Notes under the pieces: model-generated
What the model was told of the DNA's origin: nothing
Seen by the model: only the letters and a program-made list of their open reading frames with translations
The model's database searches: none
In this document: positions 51,606 through 58,821 of the stretch, one piece after another
Position numbering within the stretch: the stretch's first letter is position 1
Layout: each line of letters starts with the position of its first letter
DNA from: Desulfobacter hydrogenophilus
GTDB taxonomy: Bacteria > Desulfobacterota > Desulfobacteria > Desulfobacterales > Desulfobacteraceae
Assembly (NCBI RefSeq): GCF_004319545.1
Contig: NZ_CP036313.1
Coordinates: 372,001 to 436,000, forward strand
Direction: 5' to 3'
DNA: 64,000 nucleotides
Position numbers and translations under genes: made by a program

Positions 51606-52351
51606 ACGAAACTATTATCAATGTCCGGCACCTTTTTGCCGGGTACAACAACAACGCCATTATGGAAGATCTCAACTTTGATGTCCAAAGTGGTGAGGTG
51701 TTTGTTATCCTCGGCGGTTCCGGCTGCGGCAAAAGCACGGTGCTCAAACACATGATCGGCCTGGTGCCGCCGGTGTCCGGCCAGGTCTTCATCCATGGCG
51801 AAGATATAATAACGGCCCGGGGAGGAGAACGCAACCGACTGCTTGCCACCATTGGTGTGGCGTTCCAGAACGGTGCGCTGTTCGGCTCCATGACCGTGCT
51901 GGAAAATATCACGCTGCCCCTGATCGAGTTCACGGATCTTCCCCGGGAAGCCATTGAAGCCATTGCCCGGGTCAAACTTGATCTGGTTGATATGGGGCAT
52001 GCCCTCTATCTTCTGCCCGACGAGTTGAGCGGCGGCATGAAAAAAAGGGCCGCCATTGCCAGGGCCATGGCCCTTGATCCGGCCATCCTTTTTCTGGACG
52101 AGCCCTCTGCCGGGCTGGACCCCCTAACCTCCGCCGAACTGGACCGCCTTATTTTGGAACTGGCAAAATCCCTTAAAATCACATTTGTCATTGTCACCCA
52201 TGAACTTGAAAGCATTCTGAGCATTTCCGACCGGGTAATCATGCTGGGCAAAGAAAAAAAAGGCATCATTGCCCAGGGCGATCCCAAAAAGCTCAAAGCG
52301 GATCCGTCAAACCCATATGTATATAATTTTTTTAACCGGAACCCATCATAA
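51602..52351 (+). CDS. mlaF: MlaF-type lipid ABC ATPase
   Basis: This 249-residue ABC ATPase has Walker A GGSGCGKSTVLKHMIGL, signature ELSGGMKKRAAIARAMALD and Walker B ILFLDEPSAGLD, with the D-loop and H-switch (VTHELES). It pairs with the MlaE permease, whose gene it overlaps by 4 bases. The system moves phospholipid between the inner and outer membranes. Confidence 0.94.
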   Translation: MNETIINVRHLFAGYNNNAIMEDLNFDVQSGEVFVILGGSGCGKSTVLKHMIGLVPPVSGQVFIHGEDIITARGGERNRLLATIGVAFQNGALFGSMTVLENITLPLIEFTDLPREAIEAIARVKLDLVDMGHALYLLPDELSGGMKKRAAIARAMALDPAILFLDEPSAGLDPLTSAELDRLILELAKSLKITFVIVTHELESILSISDRVIMLGKEKKGIIAQGDPKKLKADPSNPYVYNFFNRNPS

Positions 52352-52369
52352 TCCTTTGGAACCCGAGCT

Positions 52370-53434
52370 ATGACACAGAAAACCAATTATTTCAAACTCG
52401 GCCTTTTTGTCATCCTGGCCTTTGCACTGACTGCAGCCATGCTTATTGCCTTTGGTGCAGGTAAGTTTTTCAAAACAGAAACCCTTGCCGAGACCTATTT
52501 TAACGAATCCGTCCAGGGCCTGAACATCGGATCGGAAGTTAAATACAAAGGGGTAAAGATCGGTGCTGTAAAATCCATTACCACCCCCACAAAAGTTTAT
52601 GACATTGCCTCAAATTATGTATTGGTCACCTTTTCCCTGTCCGAAGACTGTTACGTGGGTCAAACCGGGAAAAAGCCCAAAGAACGTATGAAAAAAGCGG
52701 TCGACGACGGGCTTTCCGTCTTTTTATCCTTTAACGGCCTGACCGGGTCAGCATATCTGGAGACCGATTACAAAAAAAACGGGCCGGATGACCTGCAAAT
52801 CTCCTGGACCCCGGAAAATCTTTATGTGCCGTCCCAGTCCAGCAACATCAAACAGGTATCAGACGCAATCAGCCAGGCCATGGAAACCTTAGGCTCCATG
52901 GATTTTAAAGAGATGAAAGAGGATTTTTCGGCCCTTCTCAAAAGCCTGAATATCACAAAGGTATCGACCTTGGCAGAAAGCCTGCTCAAAGAACTTCGCC
53001 AGACCAACAAGGACCTGGCCAAAATCCTGACATCCGGTCAGGTCAAACAGATTCTGACGGATGCAGGCGCATCGCTCACAGACCTAAAGCAGATTGTTCA
53101 TGCCGCAAAAGTTCCCATTAAACAAACCCTGGCAGATATTAATACGGCATCAGGCAGTTTCAAACGCATGACCACCGGGCTGGAACAAAATTATGAAGGG
53201 AAATTAACCGAAATGGCCGATAGAATGGATACGGTTCTGGCTGGCCTTGAAAAAACATCCCGGCTACTGGAAAACATGATCTGGACCAATGCCGACGTCA
53301 TTGAAAAAACCATAGGCAACCTGGAGAATACCACTGAAAACCTCAACCAGTTCACCCGGGAACTACGTGACTTCCCGGGCAGCCTTCTCATGGAAGCGCC
53401 GCCTAGGGCATCAACATCAAAAAAGGAGAAATAA
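52370..53434 (+). CDS. mlaD: MCE-domain periplasmic lipid-binding protein (MlaD-type)
   Basis: This 354-residue protein has one N-terminal membrane anchor (about 8-28, FKLGLFVILAFALTAAMLIA) and an MCE domain (GLNIGSEVKYKGVKIGAV). A long helical tail with heptad character (about 150-320) follows, longer than the tail of E. coli MlaD. The tail could bridge the periplasm as in PqiB/YebT relatives. It lies 18 bases downstream of the ATPase gene. Confidence 0.9.
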   Translation: MTQKTNYFKLGLFVILAFALTAAMLIAFGAGKFFKTETLAETYFNESVQGLNIGSEVKYKGVKIGAVKSITTPTKVYDIASNYVLVTFSLSEDCYVGQTGKKPKERMKKAVDDGLSVFLSFNGLTGSAYLETDYKKNGPDDLQISWTPENLYVPSQSSNIKQVSDAISQAMETLGSMDFKEMKEDFSALLKSLNITKVSTLAESLLKELRQTNKDLAKILTSGQVKQILTDAGASLTDLKQIVHAAKVPIKQTLADINTASGSFKRMTTGLEQNYEGKLTEMADRMDTVLAGLEKTSRLLENMIWTNADVIEKTIGNLENTTENLNQFTRELRDFPGSLLMEAPPRASTSKKEK

Positions 53435-53440
53435 TCCGTT

Positions 53441-54103
53441 ATGAACCACCTTCGTCCCTTAACGCGTTTGCCCTTTTTCATGATGATAACCTGCATCTTA
53501 ACTGCAGCCGCCTTTTTAACCGGATGCGGAATTAAAAATGATTACACGAAAAAACAGATGTTCAGACTGTATGCCGACGGCAACGCCCCTTCCGGCCAAA
53601 GCAACCGCTCAGCCGGGGCTCCTTTGGTGATCAAACGCCTGGACATTTCGCCGGAATTCAGCGGCGCGGGATTTGTCTACCGGGTGGGTCAAAACCGGTT
53701 TACCCAGGATTATTATAACAACTATATAACATCACCGGCCCGCATGATCAGTGATGTGATGCTTGAAGCCCTGGTCGATACGCCTCAATTTGCCCCGGCA
53801 CCCCAAAACCGGATTCCGGACGATATCTTTCAGTTATGGGGTAAAATTACAGCACTTTATAGTGACCAGCGCAATACATCTGCGGTATCGGCGGTGGTGA
53901 CCATGGCGCTCAACCTTGACCGGTTGAACAAAGACGGGTTTACACCGATTCTGTCAAAAACCTATTCCAGGCAAATTCCCCTGGGCAAGAATACCAGTCC
54001 CCAAGCCTATATCCAGGCCCTTAATAGTGGACTATCCGAAATTGTCAAAGATATTGTGTCGGATTATCAAAACTTACCGACCCGACAAGCTGTTACGGAA
54101 TAA
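53441..54103 (+). CDS. PqiC-like outer-membrane auxiliary lipoprotein of the MCE system
   Basis: This 220-residue lipoprotein has a type II signal with the lipidated cysteine in TAAAFLTGCGIKND (about 29). The mature part has the ABC-type transport auxiliary lipoprotein pattern (LVIKRLDISPEFSGAGFVYR; PARMISDVMLEALVDT). PqiC-type proteins link MCE barrels to the outer membrane. It lies 6 bases after mlaD and ends the operon. Confidence 0.85.
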   Translation: MNHLRPLTRLPFFMMITCILTAAAFLTGCGIKNDYTKKQMFRLYADGNAPSGQSNRSAGAPLVIKRLDISPEFSGAGFVYRVGQNRFTQDYYNNYITSPARMISDVMLEALVDTPQFAPAPQNRIPDDIFQLWGKITALYSDQRNTSAVSAVVTMALNLDRLNKDGFTPILSKTYSRQIPLGKNTSPQAYIQALNSGLSEIVKDIVSDYQNLPTRQAVTE

Positions 54104-54126
54104 ATAATTTTTAGGATATATTTTAT

Positions 54127-54891
54127 ATGAAATTTCGCCCCTGCATTGATCTTCGAAACGGCCAAGTAGTCCAGATTGTGGGCGGCACCCTGTCTGACAA
54201 AACCCAGGACAGCCTTATCACCAATTTTGAAAGTGCCCGAACCCCGGCACAGTTTGCACAGATGTACCAGGCTGACCAGCTTTTCGGCGGCCATGTCATT
54301 GCCCTTGGCCCTGGAAATACCCAGTCCGCTCTTGAAGCCTTGCAAGCCTTCCCCGGCGGTCTTCAGATGGGTGGTGGTATTCATCCTGAAAATGCACACA
54401 CCTTTCTGGATGCAGGCGCATCCCATGTCATCGTGACGTCTTATGTGTTTTCCAAAGGCCGCATGGACATGGACAAGCTCAATACCCTGGTGAATGCCGT
54501 GGGCAAAAAACGCCTGGTTCTGGATCTAAGCTGCCGTAAAAGGGACGGACAATTCTGGATTGTAACGGACCGCTGGCAAAATTTCACAGAAATGGCCGTA
54601 ACCCCCGCCACCATCGGACATCTGTCCGCATTCTGTGACGAATTTCTCATTCACGGTGTGGATGTGGAAGGCAAAATGCAGGGTATCCAGGAAGAACTGG
54701 TGACACTACTGGGGGAGCACAGCCCCATCCCAGCCACCTATGCCGGCGGCGCAGGCCATTTTTCAGACCTGGACCGGGTAAAAGACCTTGGCCAGGGCCG
54801 TGTGGACCTGACCATCGGTTCAGCCCTGGACATATTTGGCGGCACCATCCCTTACCAAGAGGTCGTGGCGTGGCACAAGACTCAAAAATAG
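54127..54891 (+). CDS. hisA: Eukaryote-type HisA (ProFAR isomerase)
   Basis: This 254-residue protein has an FRPCIDLRNGQVVQIVGGTL start and a GGIHPENAHTFLDAGASHVI segment, as in fungal and plant HIS6-type phosphoribosylformimino-5-aminoimidazole carboxamide ribotide isomerases. Bacterial HisA has different loop lengths; this version is known in some deltaproteobacteria (family knowledge, not searched). It catalyses the fourth step of histidine synthesis. It sits 23 bases after the lipoprotein and may be co-transcribed, or use its own promoter in the short gap. No other his gene is present in the window. Confidence 0.85.
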   Translation: MKFRPCIDLRNGQVVQIVGGTLSDKTQDSLITNFESARTPAQFAQMYQADQLFGGHVIALGPGNTQSALEALQAFPGGLQMGGGIHPENAHTFLDAGASHVIVTSYVFSKGRMDMDKLNTLVNAVGKKRLVLDLSCRKRDGQFWIVTDRWQNFTEMAVTPATIGHLSAFCDEFLIHGVDVEGKMQGIQEELVTLLGEHSPIPATYAGGAGHFSDLDRVKDLGQGRVDLTIGSALDIFGGTIPYQEVVAWHKTQK

Positions 54892-54935
54892 CCATCCAAA
54901 CAGAGAAGATCTATATAGTACCTGAATGGGAATTC

Positions 54936-55078
54936 GTGTTTGGGCGAAAAGTTGCCCAGATGCAAGGCGCAAGCAAAGCTGAAACCGGAGCGTACTATAG
55001 TACGTGAAGCCCGATTTAATGATTTGGCAGCTTTGTGCAGCAACGCCGCAGGTGGTGGGTGACTTTTCGTTCAAACAC
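54936..55078. repeat. MITE-like palindromic element
   Basis: GTGTTTGGGCGAAAAGTTGC at 54936 is mirrored by GACTTTTCGTTCAAACAC ending 55078. The interior has the palindrome CGTACTATAGTACG and a CAAGGCGC/GCAACGCCGC pair. The element is 143 bp without a gene. The stop codon of the thioredoxin gene (TAG) lies at its edge, so the last residues of that protein may have been altered by insertion. Confidence 0.7.
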
Positions 55079-55524
55079 TAAATAAATGATTTTATCCTGG
55101 CCTCTAAAGCCTCCTTGGGCAAAGCCCCTGTGACCTGATCCACCAGACTGCCGTTTTTCACGAAAAGCATGGTGGGAATGCTTTGAATGCGGTATTTTGA
55201 GCCGGTTCCAGGATTTTCATCCACATTGACCTTGGCAATTTTAAGCCGCCCCCGGTACGTTTTTGCCAGGCCATCCAGAATGGGGCCCACAGCCCGGCAG
55301 GGACCACACCAGGGGGCCCAGCAGTCCACCAGCACCGGCAGGGATGACTGCATGACCTCCTGATCAAAATTGGCATCCGTAACATTCACGGGGGTATCAA
55401 AAATTTCAAATCGCAACATTGTTCCGCACTTGCCGCACTTGGGGCTTTCCGAAATCTTGTTTTCAGGCACCCGGTTTTTTGCCCCACACTTCGTACACCG
55501 AATAATCAATTGGTTCTCACCCAT
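55078..55524 (-). CDS. trxC: Thioredoxin 2 (TrxC) with N-terminal zinc ribbon
   Basis: This 148-residue protein has a zinc-binding N-terminus (RCTKCGAKNRV and CGKCGTML; four cysteines) and a thioredoxin domain with active site WAPWCGPCRAVG. This is the TrxC pattern. It reduces disulfides in the cytoplasm using thioredoxin reductase. It stands between the hisA gene and the DUF364 gene. Confidence 0.93.
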   Translation of the reverse strand: MGENQLIIRCTKCGAKNRVPENKISESPKCGKCGTMLRFEIFDTPVNVTDANFDQEVMQSSLPVLVDCWAPWCGPCRAVGPILDGLAKTYRGRLKIAKVNVDENPGTGSKYRIQSIPTMLFVKNGSLVDQVTGALPKEALEARIKSFI

Positions 55525-55589
55525 GTTTTTTATCCCTCTTTCTTAATGGTGAAATAAAATACTCAATGCGACTATAAGGACCGATGTCC

Positions 55590-56318
55590 TCAGTGCCCGC
55601 AATGGCAATAGCTTGAAAGCCCCAAAATTTTAGCCGGGGCACTGATGGTCACCCCGAAAAAGATGGCAGGTTTACCGCTGCTCAAAAAATGGGTAATGGT
55701 GCCGTTCACAATGGTTGACCCGGTGGCAAATATCATGTCACACCAGTCAAGGGCTTCCTCGAAATTTTCCCCGGATTCTATACGCACCCCAAACTTTTCG
55801 GAGCCCACGTTGTCCGGGTCAAGGTCCAGGACCCGCACCGTATTCTGTTTGGCAAGATATTCCAGAAATCTGGGTTGAAGCCCGACCAGAAGAATCTTTT
55901 TCCCTGAAAACTGCGGTTGTTCAATCAGATTGTTGGCACACTCCACCGGTTCCTTGTCCTTGCAATGTATTGTTTTTTCACAAAGATCCAAGGCTCTGTA
56001 AACCGCATTGAGCCCTGCAATGAAAATTGCTCGGTCACTGGTTTTTGTGTGGTCCAATTCAAGCAGACCATCCACGGACAAAGAGATATCCGTGTACTCG
56101 TCCGTAAAGGACTGACCCACAGCCCCGTTAAACGTTGCCGCCATCATCACCTCTTTACCTTTGACAATGGGGTAGTCATCATGCTCCGGGGTGCCGATGG
56201 CCTCTTCTACGGACAAAGGTTTACACTTGATGTCAATTCTTTTGTTTGCCAGGTCGTGGCGGACAATTTCTGATTTTAAGGCGTCTTTTAGTTGAATGTA
56301 AATGTCGTTGATATTCAT
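55590..56318 (-). CDS. DUF364 (heavy-metal-chelation-domain) protein
   Basis: This 242-residue protein matches DUF364: an N-terminal domain with VMMAATFNGAVGQSFTDEY, and a Rossmann-like half with KKILLVGLQPRFLEYLAKQN and ATGSTIVNGTITHFLSSGK. The family includes putative metal- or cofactor-handling proteins near anaerobic enzymes; the reaction is unknown. The C-terminus SYCHCGH has cysteines and histidines that could bind a metal. It is transcribed towards trxC. Confidence 0.8.
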   Translation of the reverse strand: MNINDIYIQLKDALKSEIVRHDLANKRIDIKCKPLSVEEAIGTPEHDDYPIVKGKEVMMAATFNGAVGQSFTDEYTDISLSVDGLLELDHTKTSDRAIFIAGLNAVYRALDLCEKTIHCKDKEPVECANNLIEQPQFSGKKILLVGLQPRFLEYLAKQNTVRVLDLDPDNVGSEKFGVRIESGENFEEALDWCDMIFATGSTIVNGTITHFLSSGKPAIFFGVTISAPAKILGLSSYCHCGH

Positions 56319-56515
56319 TTTATTTCCTTCTATTCGTTCAGGCCGAAGAGCAAACAGTTTCTATGTGTTGGGCGTGTCTTTTAGTTTTCCGGCCCGTCAA
56401 AAAAACCTAACGGCCTACTATACTGCCTTAAACTCATCTTGAAAACAAGCAAATGACCTGGCACTGACGGCATGTTTCCTAAAACAAGCAGATGGACTCT
56501 TTTGACCATACGCCT

Positions 56516-57211
56516 TTACCGCTTATGGCTGTTCCAGGTCTTAACCAGATTTGCTGCTTGAAGCCCTGGGTCATCTGCCTCAGATATCGCAGATACAACG
56601 AAAAAACCGGCAACGCCGGTCCGGGCAAGCGACGGTATGTCGGCAAGTTTGACGCCGCCGCCAACCACGACGGGAAGCGAACTGAGTTGGGCAAGTGTTG
56701 TAATATCCTCAATACTTCTTGTAATTCTTTTTCCGTCCACATCAAGCCCGCTGTCCGGTTTGGTCTGGGTTTCATGCAAAGGACCTGCGCCAAAATAATC
56801 AATAAGGCTGACATCGGCATTTTTTATATACTCAAACAATTCATGGGTCCTGGCGGATAAGCCGACAATGGCATCAGGGCCTAGATATTCCCGGCAAACG
56901 TCCACGGGTATATCCGATTGGCCCACATGGATGCCGTCAACGCTTATACCTTGTTTTTTGGCCGCCAGCACCACGTCAAGGCGGTCATTCACCAACAGGG
57001 TCACAACGTCGGATTTACCGGTTTGCGCGATGGCTTCGGACGCCTGGCCGGTTAATTCAATCAATTCCCTGGCAGACGCTGTTTTGGATCGGACCTGCAC
57101 GCATGTAATGCCGGCCTCCACCGCATCCCGGATAATGAACGCCACAGGACGCCCTTTGGTATTCTCCGGGCCCACCACAAAATAGGCTGAAATATCCAGT
57201 TTACTTCTCAT
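56516..57211 (-). CDS. thiE: Thiamine phosphate synthase (ThiE)
   Basis: This 231-residue TIM-barrel protein has the ThiE pattern: VEAGITCVQVRSKTASARE, LLVNDRLDVVLAAKKQG, GIHVGQSDIPV, YFGAGPLHETQTKPDSG and LPVVVGGGVKLADIP. It joins thiazole phosphate and HMP pyrophosphate to thiamine phosphate. Its start overlaps the thiamine-binding gene by 11 bases. It is the third gene of a TPP-riboswitch operon with ThiM. Confidence 0.92.
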   Translation of the reverse strand: MRSKLDISAYFVVGPENTKGRPVAFIIRDAVEAGITCVQVRSKTASARELIELTGQASEAIAQTGKSDVVTLLVNDRLDVVLAAKKQGISVDGIHVGQSDIPVDVCREYLGPDAIVGLSARTHELFEYIKNADVSLIDYFGAGPLHETQTKPDSGLDVDGKRITRSIEDITTLAQLSSLPVVVGGGVKLADIPSLARTGVAGFFVVSAISEADDPGLQAANLVKTWNSHKR

Positions 57212-57518
57212 GCGTATTTGTCCCTTTCAAAATACCATTAACTTTATCCACTTTGGCTGTCATCATGTCCGTAAATCCAGGCCGGACATCGGCTTTCAAA
57301 ACAACGCCCGTACGGATGCCTTTTTCGGCAAGCACAAAGGTTGCGTCCTTTACAACCTTCATCACATCATCCCATGGGCCTTCTATCTCTGTGAACATGG
57401 AATTGGTTCGATTTTTAAGACCGGATTCCCTTATGATTTTTATAACTTGTGCAACCTCTCCGCTAAGCTCGTCCCCTGTCCCGCAAGGTGATATGGCAAC
57501 TGAAACCAATGTATTCAT
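57201..57518 (-). CDS. MTH1187-family thiamine-binding protein
   Basis: This 105-residue protein matches the MTH1187/YkoF-like (DUF77) family: VSVAISPCGTGDELSGEVAQ, MFTEIEGPWDDVMKVV and RTGVVLKADVRPGFTDMM. The family binds thiamine or its precursors. Its place in a thi operon supports this. It lies 3 bases after the ThiM gene and overlaps ThiE. Confidence 0.88.
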   Translation of the reverse strand: MNTLVSVAISPCGTGDELSGEVAQVIKIIRESGLKNRTNSMFTEIEGPWDDVMKVVKDATFVLAEKGIRTGVVLKADVRPGFTDMMTAKVDKVNGILKGTNTHEK

Positions 57519-57521
57519 CTA

Positions 57522-58358
57522 TTAAATCTCCTCAATGTCAAATGGGTTTTCTGCAATGTCCCTGGGTTTTGCTTTATACAATTCGTCCAAAAAATGAACC
57601 TGAAAACTTGCCGGTGCATCTGTTTTTTCAGCGGCGCGAGAACCGGCCAGATTATAAACAGCCGTGCCGGTCAATGCTGCGATAAACGCAGGGGCCGCAG
57701 TGGCATAAACAGCCATGACGCCGCCCAAAGAGCAGCCTGATCCGGTAATTTTTTCCATAAAGTGTGAGCCGCCATGACAGAGGGCTACAACAGAACCATT
57801 GGTAACCAAATCCTGCTTGCCCGACACGGCCACAGCCCCACCGGTCCATCGGGCCAGGGCCACGGCCCCATCCTTGGCTGCGCTGACCGTATCCTGGGAA
57901 TCCACCCCCCGGACATTGGATGTTTTTGTGCCGCCATCCAGCCCCCATAACCCGGCCAGGGCAATAATTTCAGAGGCATTCCCACGGATGATACTGGGTT
58001 TACAGGATTTAAATGCCAGCAACAACCGGGTGCGAAGCTCACCGATGCCAATGGCCACAGGATCCAGGACCCATGGTTTTGCGCTGTTATGAAGCGTTTC
58101 TGCCATGCCGGGTAAGGTCTTTTCATAGACAGGCTCTATGGTGCCCATATTTATGTAAGCGGCACCACCGGCCTGGGACAAAAATTGGGCTTCATCGGGC
58201 ATATAGACCATGGCTGCCGAACCGCCCACGGCAAGCTGGGCATTGGCGACAAAGTTGATGGTCACCGTGTTGGTGACGGATCCTGCCATGGGATTGGTTT
58301 GCTGTACGGTTTCAACGGCATGAATTATTTCGGCTTGAATATCTTTTTTAAGACTCAT
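57522..58358 (-). CDS. thiM: Hydroxyethylthiazole kinase (ThiM), second copy
   Basis: This 278-residue ThiM has the motifs MAGSVTNTVTINFVANAQLA, VYMPDEAQFLSQAGGAAYIN, PWVLDPVAIGIGELR, IIRGNASEIIALAGLWG and FMEKITGSGCSLGGVMAVYA with the catalytic Cys. It is clearly paralogous to, not a recent copy of, the gene at 40693. The AAGGAGTAAT ribosome-binding site lies directly at the 3' edge of a TPP riboswitch. It is the first gene of the ThiM, thiamine-binding and ThiE operon. A truncated second copy of its 5' end occurs at 62177. Confidence 0.93.
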   Translation of the reverse strand: MSLKKDIQAEIIHAVETVQQTNPMAGSVTNTVTINFVANAQLAVGGSAAMVYMPDEAQFLSQAGGAAYINMGTIEPVYEKTLPGMAETLHNSAKPWVLDPVAIGIGELRTRLLLAFKSCKPSIIRGNASEIIALAGLWGLDGGTKTSNVRGVDSQDTVSAAKDGAVALARWTGGAVAVSGKQDLVTNGSVVALCHGGSHFMEKITGSGCSLGGVMAVYATAAPAFIAALTGTAVYNLAGSRAAEKTDAPASFQVHFLDELYKAKPRDIAENPFDIEEI

Positions 58359-58557
58359 TTATAATTACTCCTTCCGCTGGTATTATCCAGATCAAGTTCA
58401 ATGGTATAATCTCAGCCCTGCGGTCAAGGCCGCATTCAGTCCGTTACCCACAGACAGGCACCCATTTATATTTCTGCCTTTTTAACTTTTTTTTGCCTTT
58501 ATTGTCATCTCTTTTTCCAGGGCAATTCCATGTAAACATATCCTGGAAATAAAAATA
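58197..58557 (-). repeat. thiM 5' region and riboswitch, duplicated segment copy 1
   Basis: This 360-bp segment (first 54 codons of thiM, the leader and the TPP aptamer, and about 90 bp beyond) recurs at 62168-62530 in the same orientation with roughly one difference in eight bases. The two copies bracket icmF. Confidence 0.85.
58369..58464 (-). promoter_or_regulatory. TPP riboswitch of the thiM-thiE operon
   Basis: On the minus strand it has GGGTGCCTGTCTGTGGGTAA, GGGCTGAGATTATACC, TTGAACTTGATCTGGATAA and TACCAGCGGAAGG, matching the THI-box order. The last stem strand merges with the AAGGAG ribosome-binding site, so TPP binding should hide it and block translation directly. The ACC-UUGAAC core has single-base departures from consensus. 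Confidence 0.9.
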
Positions 58558-58821
58558 AGGGTTCTCTCCAATATAATTGATTCTTGGATGTTGAGCGCAT
58601 GATATATATCCCTGCCGGGACCATATTTCAGGTTCTTGATAATCTTTTTATCCTTTGTTATACTTTTTTTGAAAATAAAAAAAGTTCCTTTCCTTGAAGG
58701 ATGTATGTTGTTACGGCTCTATCAAGTTTTCATTATATTCTTCAAGCATACAGTTAAACATTCGTTTCCGAAAAAAAACGTTGGCAACTTCTTGATCTCA
58801 ATTTTTTATGAAGGAGGAAAG

